Assembly (NCBI GenBank): GCA_046295175.1
Contig: JBKBNY010000001.1
Coordinates: 930,001-994,000 of the forward strand
From: JALOLV01 sp046295175
Lineage (GTDB): Bacteria; Bacteroidota; Bacteroidia; Cytophagales; Spirosomataceae
Reading direction: 5' to 3'
DNA: 64,000 bases
Shown here: piece by piece, positions 24,816-33,334 of the stretch
Layout of the letters: each line of letters begins with the position of its first letter
Numbering within the stretch: the first letter of the stretch is position 1
Notes under the pieces: model-generated
The model's database searches: none
What the model saw: only the letters and a program-made list of their open reading frames with translations
What the model was told of the DNA's origin: nothing
Made by a program: the position numbers and the translations under genes

Positions 24816-25221
24816 TCTTTGTTTATTTTAGATTAGATAAAAATTTCTGTTTCGTATATATATTCTTAAAACTTTCTTAATACTAACATCATTGTTAGTT
24901 AATAAGTTTTGATAGTGTTTTGTAATATTCCTTGAATAAATATAAATTATAACTTATAAATTTTGGTAATACCTAAGAAAAGACCTAAAAATAAGGAAAA
25001 ACGCCGTAAAATAAATTTTTTAAGAAAATTTTAAGTATCGCTCCAACATTTCACTAAACTTTTACGTTATTTGAATATCAAAGGAATTAAGATACAGAAA
25101 CATAGGGTAATATCGTCAGGAAAACAATCTATAACCGAGTTATTCAATAGTATTTTGAATCTTTTGCCTCGACTAAAACAATCAATTTACCAAAGGGTTC
25201 ACCATTTAAACATTTACAGCT
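24816..25221. other. AT-rich intergenic region without recognised gene
   Basis: About 400 nt between the divergent rsgA and a 37-residue ORF. It contains long A and T tracts (AAATTTTTTAAGAAAATTTTAAG near 25010) and no convincing ORF, RNA or repeat. A 72-codon TTG-initiated frame at 25071 has ordinary shadow composition and is not accepted. Confidence 0.5.
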
Positions 25222-25335
25222 ATGAAAAAAGGAGTTTTGCTCGGATTAGCCGCAGTGGCAGTTGGCGTAGTAGTTTATTCAATCTCTAAAAAGAACAAAC
25301 CAGCAACTACTTACAAGCCGATTTTATCGAAATAA
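25222..25335 (+). CDS. Small membrane or exported peptide
   Basis: 37 residues from ATG 25222: MKKGVLLGLAAVAVGVVVYS then ISKKNKPATTYKPILSK. One hydrophobic glycine/alanine-rich helix followed by a basic tail. Similar short MKK...VYxxSKK proteins are common and unannotated in Cytophagales. A strong terminator follows at 25455-25496, which supports a real transcript. Confidence 0.5.
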   Translation: MKKGVLLGLAAVAVGVVVYSISKKNKPATTYKPILSK

Positions 25336-25454
25336 TTTCAGTACATGGATATTCAAGCACAAAAGTGTAGAACCGTAACATACTGAATTACCACGCAAGG
25401 TATTGCCTTTTGAGGCTCAATACCGACAAGATAACATTGCCTGCTAAAAATATA

Positions 25455-25496
25455 AACAATAAAGCCCCTTGCACAAGTGTGAGGGGCTTTATTGTT
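25455..25496. terminator. Bidirectional terminator
   Basis: Perfect 15-bp stem (25455-25469 with 25482-25496: AACAATAAAGCCCCT / AGGGGCTTTATTGTT) around a 12-nt loop, between the 37-residue ORF and the convergent PIN toxin gene, touching the latter's stop codon. Confidence 0.85.
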
Positions 25497-25903
25497 CAAA
25501 TATCGATAACTTTTCTAAAATCTGTCGGTGTTACAATTTTTAATTTTGGAAACTTTATTTTATCAAAAACACGAAAGTGTTTATCATAAGTAACCAAACA
25601 ATAAGCGTTTGAAGAGATTGCTAAATCGGCAAATTTATTATCATCGGGGTCTTCTGGAATCAAATTCCACTGAAAATAAGGCTCTGTAAATATGGTATTA
25701 TTAGCAATACAGATTGCTCGAAGAATAAAATCGGCAGTCGAGGATGAATAAAATTCGGTTATTTTTTCTGCATATTCAATCAAAACTTCGGTACTTACAA
25801 CCCATTCAAAGGCTTCATTTGCAAAAGCTTGATAAATGAAAAATTCTGGATTTTTTCTATTGATAGTTGCAATTAAGACATTGGTATCAACAACAACTCT
25901 CAT
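25496..25903 (-). CDS. PIN-domain toxin (COG1569-type)
   Basis: 135 residues, a complete PIN ribonuclease fold: VVVDTNVLIATI (first acidic residue), VSTEVLIEYAEKI (conserved Glu), IPEDPDDNKFADLAISSNA (the D-x2-D...D metal site) and CLVTYDKHF (C-terminal Asp). These toxins cleave RNA. Translationally coupled to the upstream antitoxin by a 4-nt ATGA overlap. Expected to be repressed and neutralised by that partner. Confidence 0.85.
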   Translation of the reverse strand: MRVVVDTNVLIATINRKNPEFFIYQAFANEAFEWVVSTEVLIEYAEKITEFYSSSTADFILRAICIANNTIFTEPYFQWNLIPEDPDDNKFADLAISSNAYCLVTYDKHFRVFDKIKFPKLKIVTPTDFRKVIDI

Positions 25904-26130
25904 TGGCTTGTAGTTCTTTGGTCTTGATTTCTCAATTTCTCATAATCAGCCTCAGTTATACCTTTTTGCTCAATAATTTTATCTACTTCGTCGAATGCCT
26001 TGTTTGAATAAAAATTAAACAAAAGGTCTCTTAACTCCACAGATTCTTCGTAGGACATTTTTCTATTGAACATCCTAAGTAAACCGAGTTGAACATCATT
26101 AAGTCCTGATTTTTCAATTGGCTCTGACAT
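25900..26130 (-). CDS. Antitoxin partner of the PIN toxin
   Basis: Start at ATG 26130 (MSEPIEKSGLNDVQLGLLRMF); the frame extends to a TTG at 26154. 76 residues, acidic/helical: LNDVQLGLLRMFNRKMSYEESVELRDLLFNFYSNKAFDEVDK. This QLGLLxMF...MSxxEVxxLRxLLxxYF pattern is a recurrent antitoxin partner of COG1569 PIN toxins. Overlaps the toxin start, as usual in type II modules. Confidence 0.8.
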   Translation of the reverse strand: MSEPIEKSGLNDVQLGLLRMFNRKMSYEESVELRDLLFNFYSNKAFDEVDKIIEQKGITEADYEKLRNQDQRTTSQ

Positions 26131-26190
26131 TTTATTAGAATTTAGATTAGACAAATTTACATTTTATCAATCAAAAACACAAGTAACAGA

Positions 26191-26216
26191 AGAGGCACGT
26201 TTGTAAGCGTGCCTCT
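26191..26216 (-). terminator. Short hairpin after the M1 peptidase gene
   Basis: AGAGGCACG / CGTGCCTCT, 9-bp stem with an 8-nt loop, 10 nt past the peptidase stop on the minus strand. The T tract is poor. Confidence 0.5.
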
Positions 26217-26225
26217 CCTATTTTA

Positions 26226-28229
26226 TCAGTTTGCTTCTGGAAGTGCGTATTTTGTTGGCTTCCAAGTGTTGTTTCTGAGGTTTACATCGGGGAGCTTACC
26301 GTCTGGGTCGATTACGATAGATTCTATCGCCGAGGTCGAAGCGTGGCGGAATGTCCAGGTGCTGCCTTTTTGCCAAACTTCTACGGGTAATTCTACTCTT
26401 TTCGATGTACCGTTGGTCTCTCTAATTTCGAGCGTTACGGGCATTGGTAATTTTTCGTGGTTCTCAATTGTAATCAAAGAACCTTTTGATGGGTCTTGCC
26501 CGATGTATTGTACATCTTTTAGGCCTTGGTCAATCTTCCAATCATAATAAAACCATCCTTTCCAGAACCAACCTAAATCTTCGCCCGCAGCGTCTTCGAT
26601 GGTTCGGAAGAAATCTAACGGAGTTGGGTGCTTAAATGCCCAACGATTGACGTATTCTTTGAAAGCATAATCAAAACGTTTTTCGCCCAAAATTACATTA
26701 CGCAATAATGACAGACCCGTACCCGGTTTCATATAAGCCGCAAAACCCAAGTAATTGGCCTGAACCACATCGGGGATATTCATGATTGGGTCACGGTCGT
26801 GGAAATACGGTCCAAACTGACGCACATTCTCTGGTTGGTAGAATTCGCCATTATTGAAGTTTTTGGTCGAAAGTCCGTTGATAAACGTATTAAAACCTTC
26901 GTCCATCCAAGCATATTTACGTTCGTTATTACCCACAATCATCGGAAACCAGTTATGCCCAAACTCGTGGTCGGTTACGCCCCAAAGCCCTTCGCCAGTA
27001 TCACGATAATCGCAGAATACGATACCGGGGTATTCCATTCCACCCACAACTCCCGCCACATTGGTAGCAACAGGATAAGTATATTCCATGACGTATTTAG
27101 AGTAGAATTCGATACACCCCTTGACAAACTCCGTCGAGCGAGTCCAACCATTTGGCGATGCCGATTCGGCTGGATAAACCGACTGAGCCAAAGCGGTTTT
27201 GCCACTTGGCAGGTTCATTTTTGCGGCATCCCAAATAAATGCTTTTGAGGTTGCCCAGGCCACGTCACGAGCTTGTTTACAACGGAATTTCCATGTCAAT
27301 GTACCATCTTTACGTGGGCGGCTATTGGCATCGTCAACCTCGTCTTTGCTTCTGATAATCACCGTTTTATCGCTACTGGCGGCTTCTTTCAAACGCTTGA
27401 TTTGTTCGGCAGTTAGCACCTCGGTAGGATTCAATAATTCTCCCGAACCTACCATGATGTGATTCCACGGAACGGTAACGTTATACTCAAAATCACCGTA
27501 ATCTAAATAAAACTCACCCGCACCCAAGTACGGTAGGGTGTTCCAGCCCTCGATGTCGTCATAAACTGCCATACGCGGATACCACTGAGCTACTTCATAA
27601 ATTGTTCCTTTACTGGTCTCTTGTTTACCCATGCGGTCGGAGCCGTAACGTGGCACTTTGAAACTCCAAGACATTCTGATTTTTACTTCATCGCCCGTAT
27701 TCATTGGCTCCGAAAGGCGAATCTGCATGCGGGTATCATCTATTAAATGTTCGGCATAGACTGATTTGGTCGTAATAACGGCCTTTTTACCACTCGAAAC
27801 GCTGTTTTTATCAACCGAAACCGATTTGATTTCGTAACCTCCGTCAAAGCCAGTATTGCCGTAGCGACCTCCCGAAATCGGCGTGGTTTTACCGCCCCTC
27901 GAATTATCGTTGAATTGGTTTTGGTCTAATTGCAACCACAAAAACGGCAATTTATCGGGGCTATTGTTTTTATAAGTGATTTCGACATCGCCCGATAGTG
28001 TCCCTGCGGCTTCGTCTAATTTTGCATTGATTTTATAGTCGGCACGGTTTTGCCAGTACATTGGGCCGGGTGAACCTGTGCCGCTGCGATAAGGATTGCC
28101 GGGTTGAAACTGAAACAATGGAGCAAACGCCTCTCGGTGGTCGTATTTAGGTGGGTTTTGTGTAGGAGTTTGGGCCAAGACCGATGTAAAGGTCATTGCC
28201 CCAAGCACGAATGATTTTATTATCCTCAT
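26226..28229 (-). CDS. Secreted M1-family zinc metallopeptidase
   Basis: ATG 28229 opens the signal peptide (MRIIKSFVLGAMTFTSVLAQ); the longer frame to 28277 is not needed. 667 residues. The zinc site HEFGH at ~421 is followed 18 residues later by Glu in WMDEGFNTF, the HExxH-x18-E gluzincin signature. The GGMEYPG exopeptidase motif (GAMEN equivalent) lies upstream. The C-terminal ~110 residues are a beta domain (VELPVEVWQKGSTWTF). Predicted periplasmic aminopeptidase for peptide scavenging. Confidence 0.9.
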   Translation of the reverse strand: MRIIKSFVLGAMTFTSVLAQTPTQNPPKYDHREAFAPLFQFQPGNPYRSGTGSPGPMYWQNRADYKINAKLDEAAGTLSGDVEITYKNNSPDKLPFLWLQLDQNQFNDNSRGGKTTPISGGRYGNTGFDGGYEIKSVSVDKNSVSSGKKAVITTKSVYAEHLIDDTRMQIRLSEPMNTGDEVKIRMSWSFKVPRYGSDRMGKQETSKGTIYEVAQWYPRMAVYDDIEGWNTLPYLGAGEFYLDYGDFEYNVTVPWNHIMVGSGELLNPTEVLTAEQIKRLKEAASSDKTVIIRSKDEVDDANSRPRKDGTLTWKFRCKQARDVAWATSKAFIWDAAKMNLPSGKTALAQSVYPAESASPNGWTRSTEFVKGCIEFYSKYVMEYTYPVATNVAGVVGGMEYPGIVFCDYRDTGEGLWGVTDHEFGHNWFPMIVGNNERKYAWMDEGFNTFINGLSTKNFNNGEFYQPENVRQFGPYFHDRDPIMNIPDVVQANYLGFAAYMKPGTGLSLLRNVILGEKRFDYAFKEYVNRWAFKHPTPLDFFRTIEDAAGEDLGWFWKGWFYYDWKIDQGLKDVQYIGQDPSKGSLITIENHEKLPMPVTLEIRETNGTSKRVELPVEVWQKGSTWTFRHASTSAIESIVIDPDGKLPDVNLRNNTWKPTKYALPEAN

Positions 28230-28331
28230 TATTTGATTGAATTGATTTTTATTGGATGAATGCAATAGAAACGGCAATATCTGCCATTTCGTTTAAATCT
28301 GACGTTAATTTTTGTGAATTGTTGCGTTGTA

Positions 28332-28352
28332 GTACGAGTTTTCAACTCGTAC
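28332..28352. repeat. 21-nt palindrome (ACGRRTT family, copy 1)
   Basis: GTACGAGTT-TTC-AACTCGTAC: 9-bp perfect arms with a 3-nt loop. Related palindromes occur at 53978, 56585, 63124 and 63163. Confidence 0.6.
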
Positions 28353-28378
28353 ACATTTTCTTAGCAAGTCTATATTTG

Positions 28379-28426
28379 AACCCTGTCAGCGATTTGCCGT
28401 CTGGCGTTTCAAACGCTGACAGGGTT
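28379..28426. repeat. Hairpin AACCCTGTCAGCG / CGCTGACAGGGTT
   Basis: Perfect 13-bp stem with a 22-nt loop (28379-28391 with 28414-28426), ending 17 nt before the stop codon of the M3 peptidase on the minus strand. The CTGACAGGGTT type is a frequent repeat in Bacteroidota; a terminator role is possible. Confidence 0.6.
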
Positions 28427-28443
28427 ATTTTTGAGGAGAATAG

Positions 28444-30165
28444 TTATTTCAACTGATTGAGTTCGTTGCGAACAAAATCCATTAACTCAGAGATATATTC
28501 TTTTGAAAAATCAAATTTAATATCTGCAGCGGCATAAATCTGCCCAATTGTGGCAGTATAACCCAGTCTGAGGGCGTTGAGGTAGCCATCCAATCCTTTT
28601 TGCGGATTCTGTTTGTAATTACGCCAAACGCTGATTGCTCCGAGTTGAGCCATACCGTATTCGATATAGTAGAATGGCACTTCGTAAATATGCAATTGAC
28701 GTTGCCAAATGTAGTTTTTGAATCTTTCTAATCCCGACCAATCGGTTACTTTATCGGCAAAAGTATTATAAATCTCAATCCAAGCCGTTTTGCGTTCGTC
28801 GAGGCTGTGAGTCGGGTTTTCGTACAGCCAATGTTGAAACTTATCTACTGTAGCAATCCACGGCAAAACCTCCAAAATATCTTCGAGATGCTCGATTTTG
28901 GCACGTTTGAAGTCGTCTTCATTCTCAAAGAAAACATCCCAATGCTCCATCGAAATCAATTCCATCGACATCGAGGCCAATTCGGCAACCTCCGAAGGTA
29001 CATTACGGAACGAATTTATTGGTAAATCACGGGTCTCGAATGAGTGAATCGCGTGGCCACCTTCGTGTACCATCGTTACCAAATCACGCAGGTTTGAGGT
29101 GGCATTCATAAAAATAAACGGCACACCGATTTCTTCGAGCGGATAATTATAACCACCCGGAGCTTTGCCTTTGCGAGACTCGACATCGAAATGCCCCATT
29201 GCACGCATAATTCGGATATAATTTGCCAATTTCGGGTCGATTCGTTCAAAACAAACTATCGTTTTATCGAGCAAATCTTCTCCATTTTGGAAAGGCTTTA
29301 GGGCAGGTTTACCATCGGTATCTACTTTTAAATCCCACGGTTTTAGCTCAGTAACTGCCAATTTTGCTTTGCGTTCGGCTGCCATTTCATTGACGAGCGG
29401 AACAACCGTTTCGGCAACTGCTTCATGGAAATTGAAACAGTCTTGCGGCGTGTAATCGAAACGCCCCATTGCAGCAAACATGTAATCACGGAAGTTGTCA
29501 AAACCTGCATTTTGGGCAACTGTATGGCGTAAATCACGGAGTTCGGTAAACAAATCATCCATGCGGGCGTGGTCTTGGTATCGGCGTTCGGCGATTTTCA
29601 CATAGGCGTCTTCACGTACGGCACGGTCGGGCGATAGCAAGAAATCGGCTGCTTTCTGGAGCGTCATTTCTTCGCCGTTGATTGTTACCATCATCGCTCC
29701 CGAAATCGCATGAAACTCCATCTTTTTGGTTTCGATTTCTGTCTCGACCGGGATATTTTCTTCTCTGAAAATCTCAACGGCTTTTTTCATTCCACGTACC
29801 GTTATTTCAAAGCCGCTTTCTTTGAGTTCGGCAAGATAAGGGCTTTCGAGTGCTTTTTTGTTTAGAACATCACTATAAGTTGCCAAATTTGGCTGAATCT
29901 GCTCCACAAAAAACTGAAAAGCGTTGCGGTGGGCTTCGTTGGCAGTATCGCACGACTGACGGATGTATCGCCAAGCAAAATTCTCAGAAAGATAAGATTC
30001 CAATTCGCTGCGGTCGAGAAACCACTGTTTCAACTCGGCGGCGTTATTGATTGCACGAGATTTTAGGTTTTCAAGAAGTGGTGCGATGTCATCCCAAGAG
30101 CTAAAAGTAAACTCCTCTCCGATAAACACTCTGGGCTTTCGCTGCGGTATTTCGATTGCTGTCAT
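28444..30165 (-). CDS. M3-family oligoendopeptidase (PepF-like)
   Basis: 573 residues, cytoplasmic (no signal peptide). Zinc-binding HEGGH at ~367-371 with the third ligand in PSEVAELASM, and the substrate-binding segment YYIEYGMAQLGA near the end, all standard for thimet/PepF-like peptidases. Cleaves oligopeptides of roughly 5-20 residues. Starts with ATG 30165; a terminator for the upstream operon sits 37-70 nt before it. Confidence 0.92.
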   Translation of the reverse strand: MTAIEIPQRKPRVFIGEEFTFSSWDDIAPLLENLKSRAINNAAELKQWFLDRSELESYLSENFAWRYIRQSCDTANEAHRNAFQFFVEQIQPNLATYSDVLNKKALESPYLAELKESGFEITVRGMKKAVEIFREENIPVETEIETKKMEFHAISGAMMVTINGEEMTLQKAADFLLSPDRAVREDAYVKIAERRYQDHARMDDLFTELRDLRHTVAQNAGFDNFRDYMFAAMGRFDYTPQDCFNFHEAVAETVVPLVNEMAAERKAKLAVTELKPWDLKVDTDGKPALKPFQNGEDLLDKTIVCFERIDPKLANYIRIMRAMGHFDVESRKGKAPGGYNYPLEEIGVPFIFMNATSNLRDLVTMVHEGGHAIHSFETRDLPINSFRNVPSEVAELASMSMELISMEHWDVFFENEDDFKRAKIEHLEDILEVLPWIATVDKFQHWLYENPTHSLDERKTAWIEIYNTFADKVTDWSGLERFKNYIWQRQLHIYEVPFYYIEYGMAQLGAISVWRNYKQNPQKGLDGYLNALRLGYTATIGQIYAAADIKFDFSKEYISELMDFVRNELNQLK

Positions 30166-30201
30166 TTAAGTTCTGATTGTTATTTTGTGCTTCAAATTTA
30201 C

Positions 30202-30233
30202 AAAAAAAGGACAACCGAAGCTGTCCTTTTTGG
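30202..30233 (-). terminator. Intrinsic terminator of the DUF3570 operon
   Basis: AAAAAGGACA / TGTCCTTTTT, 10-bp stem, 8-nt loop, with a T run on the minus-strand side, 21 nt past the DUF3570 stop codon. Confidence 0.85.
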
Positions 30234-30253
30234 TGAATATTCAATCTAAGTAA

Positions 30254-31462
30254 TTATTTAAACTTCATTGCCAGTGTAATGCTATTTGCTACTAAACCCG
30301 TGCTTCGGATGTACCTCCCGTAGCGAACCTCAAGCGAGTTGAAATGTTTTGTTCCGAGAACGCCCTTTGGCGGTGCTAAACGAATGCCACTCCCTATAAA
30401 ATGGCTATTGAATGCCGAAACATCGTAATCGCTCGTATAATACTGACTCGTTGCCGAGTTTTGTTTGTAGGGTGCAAAGTATCGAATCGCTGTTTGGGTA
30501 TTGAATCTATAAAACGGACTTACCGAGAAAAACGGCGTTATCTTGATTGGTACTTCGAGATTGGCCGTGTGAGCTTGCATACCCCAATTATCGAAATAAT
30601 ATCGGTAAAAAGTACGGATAATGATTTTATCGCCCAGAAAATAACTGGTTCGCATACCGATTGGCAATTTGGCACGTGTACCCGGCAGGCGTTCGTTGGT
30701 TACGTTGCCGTTGCTGAAATAAACCCTGTGGTACGGTGTACTCAAAAGCCCTTCTTGGTAAGATGGCTCGATGGTCAATGAGGCTTGCAGACGTTTGTTG
30801 ATAACCTGCGAAATCGTCAAAGCAGCATTGTACGAATTCCTCGGTCGATAGGCTATATTCGATTGGTCACCTTCGGCCCCTGAACTATAATTATCGGGGC
30901 GGAGTTCGGCTGGTAAAATTGCCATCCAAGTATCAAAAAATGCACCTACTTTAAGCGAAACCTCTCGGTTTTTATCGCGAGATTGTCTGGCATAATTGGC
31001 ATTGAGGCCGTAAGATTTATAGTCCCATTCGGTTGAGTACGAAGCATTTAAGCCAAAAGTCTCGCGGGTTTCATCGTCTTTCATGCTCCACGAAAGCGAT
31101 GGGTAAATATGCGTATCAGACATTGAAGCCGACGAAACCGTAAGCGGGTCGATTTTATCTGACGATGCCGAACTATAATAATCAATACTGAAATCGGCAG
31201 TGATGGTATGCAAACGCTTACGCCAATCGTATTTTGAGATTTTGAGGTCGATTGTATTGGCTACATCAAAGAGTTTTTCGGTACCGATGCCGCCCGTTAC
31301 TGCCGAATTATTACCATCTTGGTTGTAATAACTCGATACCAAATTGATTTCGTCTAATTTCAACTTACGATTTTCGTAGGCCGAAGATTCGGTTTTGGTG
31401 GTTTGTGCCGAAGCAAACAAACAACTTACATAAAATCCTATTGCTAAGGTTATTTTTTTCAT
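30254..31462 (-). CDS. DUF3570 outer-membrane beta-barrel protein
   Basis: 402 residues with signal peptide MKKITLAIGFYVSCLFASAQ. The rest is alternating beta strands typical of a porin-like barrel (LHTITADFSIDYYSSASSD; TETFGLNASYSTEWDYKSYG-like; SVSPFYRFNTQTAIRYFAPY), ending in the C-terminal strand ITLAMKFK. DUF3570 is regularly encoded with DUF4266 and ApbE, as here, and is assumed to be the outer-membrane partner of a small redox lipoprotein. Last gene of the redox operon. Confidence 0.85.
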   Translation of the reverse strand: MKKITLAIGFYVSCLFASAQTTKTESSAYENRKLKLDEINLVSSYYNQDGNNSAVTGGIGTEKLFDVANTIDLKISKYDWRKRLHTITADFSIDYYSSASSDKIDPLTVSSASMSDTHIYPSLSWSMKDDETRETFGLNASYSTEWDYKSYGLNANYARQSRDKNREVSLKVGAFFDTWMAILPAELRPDNYSSGAEGDQSNIAYRPRNSYNAALTISQVINKRLQASLTIEPSYQEGLLSTPYHRVYFSNGNVTNERLPGTRAKLPIGMRTSYFLGDKIIIRTFYRYYFDNWGMQAHTANLEVPIKITPFFSVSPFYRFNTQTAIRYFAPYKQNSATSQYYTSDYDVSAFNSHFIGSGIRLAPPKGVLGTKHFNSLEVRYGRYIRSTGLVANSITLAMKFK

Positions 31463-31536
31463 CGAAAAGGAGCTAAAATTCTCGATGGATTAATCTCCAT
31501 CTAAATAATATATGAATACTGTAAGTAATTATTTCT

Positions 31537-31625
31537 GAATTATCCGAATGCTTCTAATTCAAATTTACAATCCTGATAATCAACACTTTGCAATAAATTC
31601 AAACTATTCATCATTCGGATAATTC
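31537..31625. repeat. Inverted repeat GAATTATCCGAATG ... CATTCGGATAATTC
   Basis: Perfect 14-bp arms (31537-31550 and 31612-31625) separated by 61 nt, between the DUF4266 and DUF3570 genes. No ORF inside. Could be a small MITE-like relic or an mRNA processing hairpin within the operon. Confidence 0.6.
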
Positions 31626-31676
31626 GAATCATTCAAAACAATTTTTCGTAACTACTTATTCTGATTATGTGGTTAC

Positions 31677-31898
31677 TCAGTTGCAGCCACAGCCACCACC
31701 GCTTTTGCCGCCATTGGCACCCGAAGCCCCCTCGCGGTAGAGGTAGAAACCTTGCTCAAACTTCTCTGATTTGCGAGCAGCTAAATCCATTTCTGAGTCG
31801 TTGATTCGGCTTTTTTGGTATTCTTTTACAGTTACACACGATTGCAGCGAAGCAATGCCCAATAGGCAACAGAATCCGATTTTGGTTATTTTTTTCAT
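31677..31898 (-). CDS. DUF4266 small lipoprotein
   Basis: 73 residues: lipoprotein signal (MKKITKIGFCCLLGIASLQSC, lipobox LQSC), VTVKEYQKSRINDSEMDLAARKSE (in parts), then the family tail YREGASGANGGKSGGGCGCN. DUF4266 proteins are always short, Gly/Cys-tailed and next to DUF3570/ApbE. The GASGA stretch loosely resembles the S/T-G-A-S/T context of ApbE flavinylation sites (inference). The terminal CGC could bind metal or form a disulphide. Confidence 0.85.
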   Translation of the reverse strand: MKKITKIGFCCLLGIASLQSCVTVKEYQKSRINDSEMDLAARKSEKFEQGFYLYREGASGANGGKSGGGCGCN

Positions 31899-31938
31899 TT
31901 GATTTATCGAGAACCTAATCCACGAATCGGGGTAGTTT

Positions 31939-32865
31939 CTATTTAATGTTGATATTCTTAGAGGTATAAACTTTGTTGTTATCGTCGATGATGATACAGG
32001 CGATTCCCCGCATCTGATTTATCAGATTTAGCCCCACTTTCACGCCCATTACGGTTATCGGAGTGGCCATTGCATCGGCGATTTCGGCATTCGGACAAAT
32101 AATCGTTACGCTTTTGATACCCGCAATGGGTAGTCCCGTTTTAGGGTTAATAGTATGCGAGTAACGTTTGCCATCTATCATCACAAATTTTTCGTAATTG
32201 CCCGATGTCGCCACTGCCATATCGCTGATATTGAGGTACGAAAAAGGTTTGTCTTTGGCATCGGGGTCGGCAATACCGATTGTCCATTCTTTGCCATTGG
32301 GTTGTTTTCCCCAAGTGGTCAAGTCGCCAGCAGCATTTACGATTCCGCTCTCTACCCCACCCTGCTTCATCAGCATTTTGGCTCTTTCGGCGGCATAGCC
32401 TTTGCCAATCCCACCAAAACCGATTCTCATTCCCTTTTCTTTCAAAAACACCGTTTGGTTCATCGAATCGAGTACGATTTTTCGATAATCTATGAGCCTG
32501 ACCATTGATTTTGCTGTGGCTTCATCGGGGAGAGAGGTCATTGTTTTATCGAAATTCCAAAGGCTTTTATCAATCGAGCCGTAGGTTAGGTCAAATGCTC
32601 CTTGCGTTAGCTCTGATATTTTACAAGCACGAGCAACCAAATCAAACACCTCTTTATCTACTTGTACAGGTTGGATTCCGGCATTAGCATTTACCTGATT
32701 TGTTTGGCTATCTTCGCTAAAAGTGGTCAATAATTTCTCAATGCGTCTGATTTCGGCAATAGCCTCTTCGATTCGTTCATTTGCCCATTCTTCATCTTCG
32801 CCCACGACACTTATCTCGAAGCGATTGCCCATCAATCGAAGTACTTTACTATGGATTTTCGTCAT
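31939..32865 (-). CDS. apbE: ApbE-type FAD:protein FMN transferase, leaderless
   Basis: 308 residues. Transfers FMN from FAD to a Ser/Thr of target proteins. Family motifs: MGNRFEISVV, LLTTFSEDSQ, FGGIGKGYAAERA, NAAGDL, TSGNYEKF, HTINPKTG, and the metal-binding ADAMATPITVMG. Most ApbE proteins are periplasmic lipoproteins, but this one starts MTKIHSKVLRLMGN with no signal peptide, and an in-frame TGA sits immediately upstream of the ATG. Encoded between thioredoxin and DUF4266, whose products are exported. Confidence 0.9.
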   Translation of the reverse strand: MTKIHSKVLRLMGNRFEISVVGEDEEWANERIEEAIAEIRRIEKLLTTFSEDSQTNQVNANAGIQPVQVDKEVFDLVARACKISELTQGAFDLTYGSIDKSLWNFDKTMTSLPDEATAKSMVRLIDYRKIVLDSMNQTVFLKEKGMRIGFGGIGKGYAAERAKMLMKQGGVESGIVNAAGDLTTWGKQPNGKEWTIGIADPDAKDKPFSYLNISDMAVATSGNYEKFVMIDGKRYSHTINPKTGLPIAGIKSVTIICPNAEIADAMATPITVMGVKVGLNLINQMRGIACIIIDDNNKVYTSKNINIK

Positions 32866-32891
32866 TCAGCAATTGTTCTGAGTAAATTGGC

Positions 32892-33320
32892 TTATTTCTT
32901 TAAGGCATCTTGAATCTCTTGTATAAAAACTTGCGTATTTGCCTGAAAACCATCCCATTCGCGAACTACCTTTCCTTTTGAATCAACCAAAACCGTAAGC
33001 GGGAACTTACCTTGCTGATTGTATTTTTCGGCAAGGGTTTCATTGTGTAATGTTTGTTTTTTATCTAATTGATTCTTCTTCAATCTCGGGAAATCGGCAC
33101 GAACCAACACCAAATTATCTGTTGCAAATTTCTTAAACGCATCAGACTCAAAAACCTCTCTTTTAAGCTGAATACACGGCCCACACCAATCCGAACCACT
33201 GAAATTTATCAAAATCATTTTCTTTGAACTGGTTGCCTCCGCTTTGGCTTTTTCGATGTCGAGTCCCCAATCAGAAGGTGAAACAAAAAATAAAAAACTT
33301 AATAATGCGAGTATTTTCAT
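32892..33320 (-). CDS. Exported thioredoxin-fold protein
   Basis: 142 residues: short signal peptide (MKILALLSFLFFVSPSDWG), then a thioredoxin fold with active site SDWCGPC, a cis-Pro loop KFPLTVLVDSKG and C-terminal helix. The DWCGPCIQLKREVFES pattern is of the DUF255/thioredoxin-7 kind common beside DUF3570/ApbE clusters. Expected to reduce disulphides in the periplasm, perhaps those of the cysteine-tailed DUF4266 protein. The Rieske gene ends 15 nt upstream. Confidence 0.88.
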   Translation of the reverse strand: MKILALLSFLFFVSPSDWGLDIEKAKAEATSSKKMILINFSGSDWCGPCIQLKREVFESDAFKKFATDNLVLVRADFPRLKKNQLDKKQTLHNETLAEKYNQQGKFPLTVLVDSKGKVVREWDGFQANTQVFIQEIQDALKK

Positions 33321-33334
33321 ATTGTGATTAATTT

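Noticed and set aside
24822..24850. TTAGATAAAAATTTCTG before rsgA, resembling the hydrogenase operator
   Set aside because: The right half lacks the TTTTCTAA symmetry and rsgA is unrelated housekeeping; treated as chance in AT-rich DNA.
25071..25289. 72-codon frame overlapping the 37-residue ORF
   Set aside because: TTG start, Arg/Ser-rich low-quality sequence, and overlap with a better small ORF that has a signal-like helix.
25496..26130. Possible defence island around the PIN toxin pair
   Set aside because: Neighbours are rsgA and a metallopeptidase; no other defence genes, so only an isolated toxin-antitoxin module is claimed.
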